Shown here: in pieces, positions 7,515 to 15,900 of the stretch
Layout of the letters: each line of letters starts with the position of its first letter
Numbering within the stretch: the first letter of the stretch is position 1
Source of the DNA: Anaerolineaceae bacterium UBA4781
GTDB lineage: Bacteria > Chloroflexota > Anaerolineae > Anaerolineales > Anaerolineaceae
Assembly: GCA_002403105.1 (NCBI GenBank)
Contig: DHHD01000010.1
Location: 1 to 18,818 of the forward strand
Direction: 5' to 3'
DNA length: 18,818 nucleotides
Position numbers and translations under genes: made by a program
Notes under the pieces: model-generated
Told to the model about the DNA's origin: nothing
Databases searched by the model: none
Seen by the model: only the letters and a program-made list of their open reading frames with translations

Positions 7515-9425
7515 TTGCGAAATAAATTATTTTTCATACTCGCAGGTTTTGTGACGATGCTTTTCAATTCGGGATCTGTCTTTTTGAAACCTGTAGATTC
7601 TCCTATGACCGATCTTGATATCCCATTGGAACAACAGAACCTGTCTGTTCTGGAGCAAACGGAAATCCCGGAGAATGATGCGTATGCATCAGCAGCGAAA
7701 TACAGGCACATCATCATGGATCCAGATGAACCGGCTCATGAAAAAATCATATACGCGATCGGAGATACCAGATCATTTTATTTGCTTGATATGGTTACCA
7801 ATGCATATACTGCCGTTAATGCTGTGCTTGTTTACAGTACCGCCCATCTCTATTTCTGGATCGAAGAAACAGTAGAATACGATTTGGAAGACGTTGAAGC
7901 TTTATGTGAAACATTCGAAGGAGACATTTACCCCCTGAATCGTGAATTCTTCGGCAGCGAGAGCACACCCGGAATTGATAATGATGAACATATCTTTGTG
8001 CTCTATGCCAGAGAAATCAACGGCGCAGCCGGCTATTTTTCATCCGCGGATATGGTTCCGCAAGAAATTGAACCTTACTCGAATGAAGCAGATATGGTCG
8101 TGCTTTCAGCGTTTTCAGCACGATTGGATGATGAAACCACGTATGGTATTCTGGCACATGAATTTCAACATATGATCCATCAAAATCTTGACCAGAATGA
8201 AAGTACATGGATCAATGAAGGTTTTGCGGAATTATCAACATTGCTGAATGGATATGATCCCGGTGGAGCAGATTGGTTATATGCACGGAATCCGGACATT
8301 CAATTGAATTTTTGGCCGCGGGATGAAATAGAAAGCTCGCTCCCGCATTATGGAGCTTCATTCCTATTCATGACCTACCTGTACGATCGCTTTGGAGAAG
8401 AATTTTCCAGAAAACTGGTATCTAATCCGTTGAATGATCTTTCATCCATTGATGCTGTTTTGGCAGAGATGTTTCAAGAACCTACAGAAAATATATTAAT
8501 GGATGGGGATGATGTATTCCAAGATTGGACAATTGCAAATTTACTGCAGGATGGCTCGTTGGAGAATGGTGAGTATGGATATAAAAGTTTTCCGCAAATA
8601 TCCAGATTTCGGGTGGATGGTTCCATTGATTGCACTACCCTGATCGAGAATCCTTTCAGCGTGCACCAATATGGGGTGGATTATTTTGATGTAAGCTGCG
8701 ATCACCCATTTTCGCTGCAATTTATTGGTCAACAGACGATACCAGTAGTCCCAGAAGATCCCCATTCCGGCGACTATTATTTCTGGTCGAACAAAGGCGA
8801 CCAAAGCGCGTTGACACTGACACAGACCTTTGATTTTACCGATGTAGAAGGTCCTATCATTTTGAAGTATTTTACCTGGTATGACCTGGAAACAGATTGG
8901 GATTATGTTTACCTTTTAGCGAGCGAAGATGGAGAAAACTGGGATGCTATAAAACCAGCTCACTGCACGGAGGGAAATATTACAGGTTCCAATCAGGGTT
9001 GTGGATACAATGGCGCGAGCGGTGGATGGATACAGGAAGAAGTTGACCTAACACAATATGCCGGTAAAACCATCACCTTACAATTTGAATACCTAACCGA
9101 TGCGTCGCTTAATGGAGAAGGTTTCTTACTGGACGATATAAGCATTGAAAGCATTGGATACGAAACGGATTTTGAAGAGGATGAGGGAGGCTGGATCGCG
9201 AATGGTTTTGTACGCATCGTCAATGTTCTCCCACAGTCTTACCGTGTTACGGTTGTAGAGCGAACTGCAGACAATACTCTTATCACTCGTTCTACAGTTC
9301 TGGGTGATGAACCATTGACTCTCGATTTTAGTGCGACCACAAATGAAGAGGTATACCTAATAATAAGCGGAACTGCTCGTTATACAGAAATGCCTGCTTC
9401 TTATTCACTTGAAATTCAGGAATGA
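7515..9425 (+). CDS. Secreted zinc metalloprotease, immune-inhibitor-A (M6)-like
   Basis: Starting at TTG 7515, the 636-residue protein opens with a signal peptide (M-R-N-K-L-F-F-I-L-A-G-F). AAAGGA at 7502-7507 sits seven bases upstream, and this start begins one base after the previous stop. The frame is open further upstream from ATG 7368, but that would overlap the upstream gene by about 145 bases and destroy the signal peptide. The catalytic motif H-E-F-Q-H is at 215-219, followed by W-I-N-E-G-F-A-E at 232-239, where Glu235 is the likely third zinc ligand, as in MA-clan gluzincins. Residues about 420-550 form a beta-rich MAM/VEG-like domain with L-L-D-D-I-S-I near its end, as in InhA proteases. 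It likely processes proteins outside the cell; substrates are unknown. No sorting signal is visible at the C terminus. Confidence 0.82.
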   Translation: MRNKLFFILAGFVTMLFNSGSVFLKPVDSPMTDLDIPLEQQNLSVLEQTEIPENDAYASAAKYRHIIMDPDEPAHEKIIYAIGDTRSFYLLDMVTNAYTAVNAVLVYSTAHLYFWIEETVEYDLEDVEALCETFEGDIYPLNREFFGSESTPGIDNDEHIFVLYAREINGAAGYFSSADMVPQEIEPYSNEADMVVLSAFSARLDDETTYGILAHEFQHMIHQNLDQNESTWINEGFAELSTLLNGYDPGGADWLYARNPDIQLNFWPRDEIESSLPHYGASFLFMTYLYDRFGEEFSRKLVSNPLNDLSSIDAVLAEMFQEPTENILMDGDDVFQDWTIANLLQDGSLENGEYGYKSFPQISRFRVDGSIDCTTLIENPFSVHQYGVDYFDVSCDHPFSLQFIGQQTIPVVPEDPHSGDYYFWSNKGDQSALTLTQTFDFTDVEGPIILKYFTWYDLETDWDYVYLLASEDGENWDAIKPAHCTEGNITGSNQGCGYNGASGGWIQEEVDLTQYAGKTITLQFEYLTDASLNGEGFLLDDISIESIGYETDFEEDEGGWIANGFVRIVNVLPQSYRVTVVERTADNTLITRSTVLGDEPLTLDFSATTNEEVYLIISGTARYTEMPASYSLEIQE

Positions 9426-9434
9426 AAAGAAAAA

Positions 9435-9647
9435 TTAGCCTTTCGTTTTAAAGGAATTCATTTCTTTTTCCAATTCTTGCTGTTTTTGGGCAGCCGCATT
9501 TTTCACTTCCAAGGTTATTTGATCGGCTTTTTCCTGCAGGTCTTTACGCAGTTCTTCACCACTTTTTGGAGCAAACAGAAGCCCCAATATACTGCCAATT
9601 GCAGCCCCAAGAACAGCACCTGCAATGAAATTTGATGATTTACTCAT
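9435..9647 (-). CDS. YtxH-like small membrane protein
   Basis: This 70-residue protein has a glycine/alanine-rich membrane helix at about 8-26, then F-A-P-K-S-G-E-E-L-R-K, which is the hallmark of the YtxH family (PF12732), and a charged helical tail with a coiled-coil look. Bacillus YtxH belongs to general stress regulons, but the molecular role is unknown. AAGGAG lies just upstream of the ATG. The gene converges with the metalloprotease gene (9-nt gap) and diverges from the transglutaminase gene. Confidence 0.85.
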   Translation of the reverse strand: MSKSSNFIAGAVLGAAIGSILGLLFAPKSGEELRKDLQEKADQITLEVKNAAAQKQQELEKEMNSFKTKG

Positions 9648-9709
9648 GATTCTCCTTCTTCCATACCTGGTATCTAGCCAATTGACGGATGGAAAAATTA
9701 TAATTTAAG

Positions 9710-9715
9710 TATAAT
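9710..9715 (+). promoter_or_regulatory. Candidate -10 box (TATAAT) for the transglutaminase gene
   Basis: TATAAT lies ten bases before ATG 9726, and there is no SD sequence between them, so transcription would begin within a few bases of the start codon. A TTGACG at 9682-9687 is present, but its 22-base spacing to this box is too long for a standard promoter. A second palindromic ATTATAAT at 9697-9704 could serve as a -10 box in either direction, including for the divergent YtxH-like gene. Confidence 0.45.
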
Positions 9716-9725
9716 GTAAAGATGT

Positions 9726-12104
9726 ATGTTTAAGAAATATCAGAAAAATGGTTTTAATATTTTATCCAGTTTCGCTCTGCTGCTTATGGTTTTTCTTTCA
9801 GCATACTCGCTCGAATCCACCCATTGGACTGAGGATCTAAATCTGGTAACCAGTTTGGCTTGCATTGGTGTCATCCTGGGAATCACAATGGGGGTCAGTT
9901 CTTTTGAAAGAAAACAGATCGTTTTCCTTTCCATCTTTTATAGTCTGGTCATCCTCTTTTTATTTTTGATCGTGATGCCATCAGGAAGCAATACCTGGTC
10001 TGAAAGCTGGCCTATTATCCGTGAAAGGATATCCACTGCGCTGCAGGCTTTACAGCAAGGTTCACCAGTGCCTGACAATATCCTTTTTATTTTAGCCATG
10101 GGGATTCTTTATTGGGGCATCGCCCTGTGGGCTGGGATTACGCTTGTCAGGAAAAACAATCCCTGGATACCACTCAGCCTGCTGGCGGGCAGTCTCGTGA
10201 CAACCCAATTCTTTCAGCCACTCGTTTATCGCAGTGCATTACTCAGTGGTGTGTTCTTCTTTCTCTTTTTGTTCTTACTGGGGCATTTGAACTATTTAAG
10301 TGCACACCGACAATGGGTGGAACGAAAAGCATATGAAGATCAAGAATCCAGCATGGTTTTTTTACGAACCACAAGCATCATTTCCATATTGCTCATCATC
10401 CTTGCCTGGGGAATTCCATTTTTAGTGAATGTAGCAACACCCGGAACGAAACAACATAAAGCATTTATTCAGACCATTGAAGATAGGGGAGACTTTTTCT
10501 CGGATTTCTTTTCTTCATTCAAAACTCAGCCGGTTCAAAAAGAAACCGTATTCGGAGATACATTTCAATTGGGTGGTGCCCAACCGTTGGGAGAAGATAT
10601 TCTCTTCACAGCAATTGCGCCCACAAGTAATTTTATTGATGGAAATTATTATTGGAAAGCGCGCAGTTATTCTAATTATGAAGGCGGGACCTGGAATTCC
10701 ATTGATACTGATGGACAAACTATTGAGGAAAATACCGCTGTAATGCCGGAACAATCAGCGGAAAATGAGATCGGTACATTTGTGATAGTTGCCAATTCGG
10801 AACTTAATTATTATTATCTGCCCGGCAATACCATTTCCATCAATCAACCAGCACGCATTACAGAAGTATTCAAGGATACAGAGGACTATGATGTCATTGC
10901 ATGGAAGCCGCTGCTGCCGTTGGAAGAAAAAGATTCGTACCAATCTGAATCCTATTTCATCCCTTTGACTTACGAAACATTACAAGCTGCCAGTGATCAT
11001 TACCCAGCTCGGGTGAAACGGGTTTACCTGCAACTACCAGAGGATTTTTCAGAAAGGATTCGAATTCTGGCGGAAGCGATCACCGATGGCTTGGATTCAA
11101 ATTTCGAGAAAGTTCTGGCGATCACCGATTATTTACGCAGCCAGATGAAATACTCCGTAGAAATCGCTGATATTCCACAGAATCTTGACCCGGTTTTCTG
11201 GTTCTTATTTGAAAATAAGAGCGGGTACTGCAATTATTATGCTTCGGCTGAGGTGCTGCTGCTGCGTTCGATAGGAATTCCAGCAAGGCTCGTGGTGGGT
11301 TATGCACAGGGTAGAGAAGTTGAGAACAACAAAATATTCGAAGTGCGCAGTAAAGACAGTCATGCCTGGCCGGAAGTATATTTCCCGGAAATTGGATGGG
11401 TGATCTTCGAACCGACCAGCACACAACCGACAGTACGATTTCCTTATGAAACCAGGGAAATTGCTGAAAATGAAGCCGCCGAATCAGAGCAAGAGAATCG
11501 ATCTGACCAGAGTGGTCAAAGAGGCGATCTGACGGGTGGAAATTCCTCCTCCTGGTATGATGCCATTGAGGAAAGATTGGCAGGGCAAGAAGGAATCTTC
11601 GATTTTGGTGCGGTAGAAGCAACGCAAAATTGGTACACTCCTCTATTGATCATAAGCGGGTTGATCGGAGTGTTTGCATTTTTATTCTTCGGACAGATCA
11701 AGCAGCGTGGAGTATCTGTACCTCTGCAGGAATTTCTGGTACATACTTTTGAAGAGAGCGGCAGAAAATCACCACAATGGCTTAAAAAATGGGCGAATTA
11801 TCGAACAAAAACCTATTTGCAGCGTAACTTTTCTCAGTTTGATTATCTATTAAGGAGATTTGGTGTCAAAGAATTATCTCATTTGACACCGCTTGAAAAA
11901 GCAAAATTACTGGAGGTATTCGTACCCAGAGCCAAGATGGAGATCGAACGGATCGTAATTGCCTATCAGCAAGAAGTATACGGAAATCACCCCAGTGTTG
12001 ATGCAAACATGCGCAAGCATTTTAAACTGCTGCGCAAAAAAGCGCTGCATACCATGTTCAAGAATCAATTTAGTCGCTTATGGAAGAAATCGTCGAATGA
12101 GTAA
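9726..12104 (+). CDS. TgpA-like membrane transglutaminase-domain protein
   Basis: The 792-residue protein has six or seven hydrophobic segments in the first 220 residues (DUF3488/TgpA N-terminal type), a large exported region, a last membrane helix near 637-657 and a cytoplasmic C-terminal DUF4129-like helical part. The transglutaminase core holds a papain-like triad: Cys502 in S-G-Y-C-N-Y-Y-A, His546 in S-H-A-W-P-E-V-Y-F and Glu562 in I-F-E-P-T, where Glu stands in the usual Asp place, as in many FEPT-type relatives. Exported transglutaminase folds act as proteases or cross-linkers; the substrate is not evident. The usual MoxR ATPase and DUF58 partners are absent from this window. The ATG has no SD. 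Its last 35 bases overlap the convergent PfkB-like gene. Confidence 0.87.
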   Translation: MFKKYQKNGFNILSSFALLLMVFLSAYSLESTHWTEDLNLVTSLACIGVILGITMGVSSFERKQIVFLSIFYSLVILFLFLIVMPSGSNTWSESWPIIRERISTALQALQQGSPVPDNILFILAMGILYWGIALWAGITLVRKNNPWIPLSLLAGSLVTTQFFQPLVYRSALLSGVFFFLFLFLLGHLNYLSAHRQWVERKAYEDQESSMVFLRTTSIISILLIILAWGIPFLVNVATPGTKQHKAFIQTIEDRGDFFSDFFSSFKTQPVQKETVFGDTFQLGGAQPLGEDILFTAIAPTSNFIDGNYYWKARSYSNYEGGTWNSIDTDGQTIEENTAVMPEQSAENEIGTFVIVANSELNYYYLPGNTISINQPARITEVFKDTEDYDVIAWKPLLPLEEKDSYQSESYFIPLTYETLQAASDHYPARVKRVYLQLPEDFSERIRILAEAITDGLDSNFEKVLAITDYLRSQMKYSVEIADIPQNLDPVFWFLFENKSGYCNYYASAEVLLLRSIGIPARLVVGYAQGREVENNKIFEVRSKDSHAWPEVYFPEIGWVIFEPTSTQPTVRFPYETREIAENEAAESEQENRSDQSGQRGDLTGGNSSSWYDAIEERLAGQEGIFDFGAVEATQNWYTPLLIISGLIGVFAFLFFGQIKQRGVSVPLQEFLVHTFEESGRKSPQWLKKWANYRTKTYLQRNFSQFDYLLRRFGVKELSHLTPLEKAKLLEVFVPRAKMEIERIVIAYQQEVYGNHPSVDANMRKHFKLLRKKALHTMFKNQFSRLWKKSSNE

Positions 12105-13107
12105 TATCATGTGCGATCAACTCTGCTCGCAAACGGTAGATAGCCGGATAGGTTTTTAGAATATGAGCCACACCACTGCCCTCGCGGCAGATCGAAGCGA
12201 CGGCGCTGGCATTGGCTGCACAATCTTCTAGCGACCGGTTTTCTGTTAATAAGCAAGCTGTGAAAGCACCGCAGAAACAATCATATTCTCCGATCGGATC
12301 TACTGTAAAAACAGGATAATCAGGAATCTGGCATATCTGCTGATCTTCAGCATTCATGAGTAAAAAGCCATTCTCTTTAGCCTTGATAAAAATATATGTT
12401 GCGCCGTAAGTTCTCAAGATTTCGAGCATGGTTTGGTAACGGTCGAGACGAGCTTTAAAAAGAGTTCTTATTTCCTGTTCCGTGGTGAAGAAGAAATCAA
12501 TACCATTGAGTAATTTGGGTATATTTATTAATTTACCGGGAACCATATAAGAGGGGGATGAACGCATGAAAATCTTCTGGGCTCCCATGGTTCTCAGAAA
12601 TGGGATACAAGAAAAATGAGCCTGAAAAGATTGAGGAGTCAATAAGATTGACCTAGCACCTGAATATTCCGCCGGAAAATCAGATGAGGTGAGTGAAATA
12701 TCTTCTGTTTGCTTAAAAGACGAAGTATTCATTTGATTTTCAATCCCAAGAAGGGACTTTGGAATCACACAACCCACTTCATAAAAATGGCGTTTAAGGT
12801 TGGTTGTTTCCCACCGATCTCCACCAAGGATCCTGTAAAAACGCACATCATTGATAGGGCGGGTTGTGGTTGTGATTCCCTTTCGATCAATACCCAGTTT
12901 TTCCAACTCTTTATCGAATTTCTCAATGAACATTGGATTTGTTTTTGCTACCAATCCGATGTTTTTGTTAAACAGGGAATGCCCGGCAGCAGCATACAAT
13001 ATACCCCCGCCGGGGCGATCTATACTCACCTGATTCAAATGATTAATGATCGTTTCTTGATTAAAAATCCCGCAAATAACTGTGTGGATGCTGTGTTGCA
13101 TGGGCAT
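12070..13107 (-). CDS. PfkB-family carbohydrate-kinase-like protein, altered GAGD motif
   Basis: The 345-residue protein resembles ribokinase/PfkB sugar kinases, which phosphorylate sugars or nucleosides with ATP. The N-terminal substrate motif is P-G-G-G-I-L-Y-A-A-A-G at 32-42. The C-terminal signature is D-P-I-G-E-Y-D at 270-276, where the family normally has D-T-x-G-A-G-D. The catalytic Asp (276) is kept, but Ala-Gly of the anion hole are replaced by Glu-Tyr, so activity may be changed or lost. It is the last gene of a - strand series, 19 nt after the small membrane protein. No clear SD precedes the ATG; an ATG two codons further in is an alternative. The family call is good; substrate unknown. 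Confidence 0.75.
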   Translation of the reverse strand: MPMQHSIHTVICGIFNQETIINHLNQVSIDRPGGGILYAAAGHSLFNKNIGLVAKTNPMFIEKFDKELEKLGIDRKGITTTTRPINDVRFYRILGGDRWETTNLKRHFYEVGCVIPKSLLGIENQMNTSSFKQTEDISLTSSDFPAEYSGARSILLTPQSFQAHFSCIPFLRTMGAQKIFMRSSPSYMVPGKLINIPKLLNGIDFFFTTEQEIRTLFKARLDRYQTMLEILRTYGATYIFIKAKENGFLLMNAEDQQICQIPDYPVFTVDPIGEYDCFCGAFTACLLTENRSLEDCAANASAVASICREGSGVAHILKTYPAIYRLRAELIAHDITHSTISSISD

Positions 13108-13126
13108 GACGTGGAATGGTTTCGTC

Positions 13127-13336
13127 TTATACTTTATTAATCAAATTCAATAATCCACGGGCAAAGCCGACAGTTTGAAGTCCGATCTGCAGACCTTTTT
13201 GAGGAGAAAGCTGGATGGGTTTTTCTTCTGTCTCGGATGTTTTTACCAATACATGGGCAATTGCCACTCCGAGCAGAGCACCGGCTACTCCACCGATCAC
13301 ATAGATGAGGCTGTTATTCTTGTCTTCCATTTTCAT
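13127..13336 (-). CDS. Small Gly/Ala-rich single-helix membrane protein
   Basis: About 69 residues: a short charged start, one glycine/alanine-rich membrane helix (I-G-G-V-A-G-A-L-L-G-V-A-I-A) and a tail ending near a second weakly hydrophobic stretch. The layout resembles YtxH-like proteins, but the F-A-P-x-x-G motif is missing, so the family is not assigned. GGAG at 13342-13345 favours ATG 13336; ATGs at 13339 and 13330 are alternatives. It overlaps the 3' end of the upstream membrane-protein gene by about 23 bases, indicating translational coupling. Confidence 0.6.
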   Translation of the reverse strand: MKMEDKNNSLIYVIGGVAGALLGVAIAHVLVKTSETEEKPIQLSPQKGLQIGLQTVGFARGLLNLINKV

Positions 13337-13700
13337 CATCTCTCCGTTGATCTTTCAGCCAACCAGAAGGGCCTGAAAAGATTGAAATTGTTTTTTGACA
13401 AAAACCAAGTGTTTTTTGTTTCATGTTCATTGAAAATAAATGTGCTCCTCCCAGCCACTCAAGAATTTTTTTATGCGATGTTTTCATAAAAAAGATAAAC
13501 GCAATACTCAGTACGAGCAGCACCATGAAAAATGCAATCAGCGGGGCGAGAAGATAAATCAAAGAACCATCTGCCCATTGGGAAAGCTGCATACCACCAT
13601 TTGCTGTGGAATTGAAAAGGAAGTAGGCTAATCCACCAATGATGAGCAATGCGAAAATAAAAGGTATCCAGATCTGCCCGATGGTTGTTCTTTTATTCAT
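13314..13700 (-). CDS. Small two-helix membrane protein, unknown function
   Basis: This 128-residue protein has two clear membrane segments (about 10-30 and 46-70), then a basic, presumably cytoplasmic tail of about 55 residues. I do not recognise a family. ATG 13700 is preferred because AGAGGG lies six bases before it; the adjoining GTG at 13703 is the alternative. It lies 37 nt after the large membrane-protein gene and overlaps the next small membrane protein, so all are likely on one mRNA. Open length, an SD and the tight operon layout argue that it is real. Confidence 0.6.
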   Translation of the reverse strand: MNKRTTIGQIWIPFIFALLIIGGLAYFLFNSTANGGMQLSQWADGSLIYLLAPLIAFFMVLLVLSIAFIFFMKTSHKKILEWLGGAHLFSMNMKQKTLGFCQKTISIFSGPSGWLKDQRRDDENGRQE

Positions 13701-13739
13701 CACAAACCCTCTTCTTCTTATTGTATATAGAATTGTATT

Positions 13740-15785
13740 CTAATTACGCAGAGAATTAATAAGATCCAGAATCTCTGCATTCGGTTCTACATTTCGTTCG
13801 CTTATAACCCTATCCCAGGTAATTAAAATACCTGGTACAAACTTATCTTCTTCGGCTAGACTGGCATTGATCAAAGCAGCAGCTTCATCCCACTGTTCTG
13901 TCTGGACATAGGCTTCAAAAAAAGGCAACCATTCACTTGGGTTGCGGGGAGAAAAACCTAATCCATCCGCTTCATTCTTTAATGTAATAACCGTATCCCA
14001 ATCACCAATTTGACGAGCCAGATCGGCTTTCTCAAAATAATAACACCAATCATGATCGATCTCTTCTCCAACGATCTCAACAGGAGGATATTTCGCTTCT
14101 TGCGGTGAGGTGATGATGCGATCCAGATTGGAAAGGGGGATTTGAGCCGCTTCTGAATCTGTTAAATTAGGAATGATGCCAGCGTTCGCGTATTGAGAAT
14201 CCAGAACCTGCAAGCAACCTGGCGGATCATAGCGAATGACAACCGTATCAGTGGTATTCCCGGTGAATGAGAAAGAGCGATACCATTGGTAAACAGGCAG
14301 ATCTTTTTCAAGCGCTGTCAAGCGCCCGACTTTGAGACGCACATCGGAGAAATAGAAAACATACGATAATGTCTCATCCTGTGATTCGGGAGCGTATGTC
14401 CAGTTGAGAGGAGCCGTCAGGGAATTATCACTGTAATATTTCAGCGGAAACAGAGTGGTCATGACAATGGTATTTTCTTCAAGATCGGGAATACGCCAGG
14501 TCAATTGCCAGAAGAAATCTTTGAAGGAATCCCAATCATGTTTGAAATCCATTGCATTGAGAAATTGAAAACCGATCGTCAGACTAAAAAGAATGGTCGT
14601 GATCACGATGCGCAAGTGTTTATGGCGAAAGACCAAGAAGAGAACACTGATAAATAATAGCGCAACCCCAAACATATAGGCCAGGGTGAGTCGATCCCAG
14701 GCAAATTCAATGCGCACCGAAAGTTTGGTTACCCAGAAAATGGCCCCCGCAAAGATGATGGAAAGGATGCTGATGAGTAAGACTTCAGCATACGATCTGT
14801 TCTTTTCCTTCGGTAGGGTAGTCTCTTTCTGTGATTCCACTATCATTAAAACGCAGGCAGTAAAAATACACGCAACGAAAACTACAACCCAGTATCCATA
14901 AGCAGCAAAATAGCCAACCTGTGAGACCTGCGGGAAGGAGAAAATATTCTTGAAAGCGCCGAAGGTGACGGTTGAAAAGTCTTTCAAGGCCTGCAGGATG
15001 AGATCCAAGATGCCCGTGGAAAAATCTTGACTTAATTCATTCAACATCTTTGGCTCATAGGTGGGGAAGGAAAATAAGAAAATTCGCCAAAAATAGAAAA
15101 ATGTAAGCAAAGCCAGATATGGAGCCCAAACCTGAAGCACTTTCTTGAGGCGCTGTCTGGGGACTGAAATTTCTTCACGGAGCATGAGCCAGATCAAGAA
15201 AGGGCGTATGAATTCAAGCGATGCAAAGTACTCAAGGGAGAAAATGGTCAATTGAGCGAGCAACGCAACTATGGTGTAAAGCCAAAATCTCTTGCGATCT
15301 TTAATTGATGCGAGCATGGCACCGATCGAAAAAAGGAATAAAGCCAGATGGCTGAAATGATGGCAATAAGGGAGAGCAATCGGCTGTTGGAGGAATCCGG
15401 GGTAGAGGATAAAAAGGATGGCGGCGTAGATATTCAGGGTACGATTCTTTGGCCAGACCTGCTGCAGGATCCACCAGAAAGCCCAACCTGATAACCAGCG
15501 GCAGGTTAATGTGAAAATATGGTAATAAATGGCATGGGTGCCAAAAAGAGATGTCAAAATCTGGAAAATAAAAGCAGAATAAGGGCGATCGGACGCCACG
15601 AAAGCGGGATAGCCGGATGGTCCAAAAACATGATACTGCCACAAGTAAGGCCAGGCATCCCAATAGAAACCAAGGAAAGGAATTAATGGAGCGAATGCCA
15701 AAATTGTGAATAAAAGAAGAGTGATCGGAACGAAGCCTTTTTTTGAGCTCAGGGATAACAATTGATCAGTGATTTTCTTCAGCAT
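13740..15785 (-). CDS. Large polytopic membrane protein, GT-C glycosyltransferase-like, with TPR-like tail
   Basis: The 681-residue protein has about ten to twelve membrane segments in residues 18-420 and then a soluble part. The first extracytoplasmic loop has acidic residues in an aromatic context (F-Y-W-D-A-W-P-Y-L-W, Asp43, and S-D-R-P-Y-S, Asp66), as expected for GT-C enzymes that use lipid-linked sugars. Residues about 579-660 look like two tetratricopeptide-type helical pairs (D-W-C-Y-Y-F-E-K-A-D-L-A and W-D-E-A-A-A-L-I-N-A). No specific family is recognised, so transferase activity is inferred from topology only. It heads the - strand operon; a TAGAAT box seven bases before its ATG suggests a leaderless start, although GAGAG just ahead of the ATG could be a weak SD. 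Confidence 0.6.
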   Translation of the reverse strand: MLKKITDQLLSLSSKKGFVPITLLLFTILAFAPLIPFLGFYWDAWPYLWQYHVFGPSGYPAFVASDRPYSAFIFQILTSLFGTHAIYYHIFTLTCRWLSGWAFWWILQQVWPKNRTLNIYAAILFILYPGFLQQPIALPYCHHFSHLALFLFSIGAMLASIKDRKRFWLYTIVALLAQLTIFSLEYFASLEFIRPFLIWLMLREEISVPRQRLKKVLQVWAPYLALLTFFYFWRIFLFSFPTYEPKMLNELSQDFSTGILDLILQALKDFSTVTFGAFKNIFSFPQVSQVGYFAAYGYWVVVFVACIFTACVLMIVESQKETTLPKEKNRSYAEVLLISILSIIFAGAIFWVTKLSVRIEFAWDRLTLAYMFGVALLFISVLFLVFRHKHLRIVITTILFSLTIGFQFLNAMDFKHDWDSFKDFFWQLTWRIPDLEENTIVMTTLFPLKYYSDNSLTAPLNWTYAPESQDETLSYVFYFSDVRLKVGRLTALEKDLPVYQWYRSFSFTGNTTDTVVIRYDPPGCLQVLDSQYANAGIIPNLTDSEAAQIPLSNLDRIITSPQEAKYPPVEIVGEEIDHDWCYYFEKADLARQIGDWDTVITLKNEADGLGFSPRNPSEWLPFFEAYVQTEQWDEAAALINASLAEEDKFVPGILITWDRVISERNVEPNAEILDLINSLRN

Positions 15786-15888
15786 ACTCTCTATTCTACT
15801 TTGTCATGCCGGTCATGTCAGTATGAAATCCGATGTTCTTTGAGCCATTCATCAGAAATATGGGTTTTTCGTATATAAAAAACTATTG
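15786..15888. other. Intergenic spacer between divergent transcription starts
   Basis: This is the first part of the only gene-free stretch longer than 300 bases (15786-16132). It separates the - strand start of the GT-C-like gene from the + strand promoter of the recX leader. A short repeated GTCATG element occurs at about 15803 and 15813. I see no open frame or strong hairpin here. Confidence 0.5.
15793..15798 (-). promoter_or_regulatory. Candidate -10 box (TAGAAT) for the - strand operon
   Basis: Read on the - strand, TAGAAT lies seven bases before the ATG of the GT-C-like gene, placing the transcription start at or beside the start codon. There is no convincing -35 hexamer. The pattern repeats that seen at obg and at the transglutaminase gene. 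Confidence 0.4.
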
Positions 15889-15894
15889 TATAAT
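15889..15894 (+). promoter_or_regulatory. Candidate -10 box (TATAAT) for the recX-rny leader
   Basis: A consensus TATAAT in an A/T-rich region predicts transcription from about 15901, which would give a leader of roughly 230 nt before recX. The expected -35 region (near 15865-15871) is only T-rich, with no good hexamer. Confidence 0.5.
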
Positions 15895-15900
15895 ATTAAC

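Noticed and set aside
9663..9673. Inverted repeat ATACC-T-GGTAT upstream of the YtxH-like gene
   Set aside because: Arms of five bases occur often by chance and no second copy was noticed near other promoters.
11122..11622. Long open frame on the - strand inside the transglutaminase gene (166 codons)
   Set aside because: It covers the catalytic core of a well-supported + strand gene and has no SD or family-like sequence.
13728..13742. Palindrome TAGAAT-TGT-ATTCTA at the end of the GT-C-like gene
   Set aside because: A 6-bp A/T-rich stem with no T-tract is too weak for a terminator; an operator role cannot be supported from one copy.
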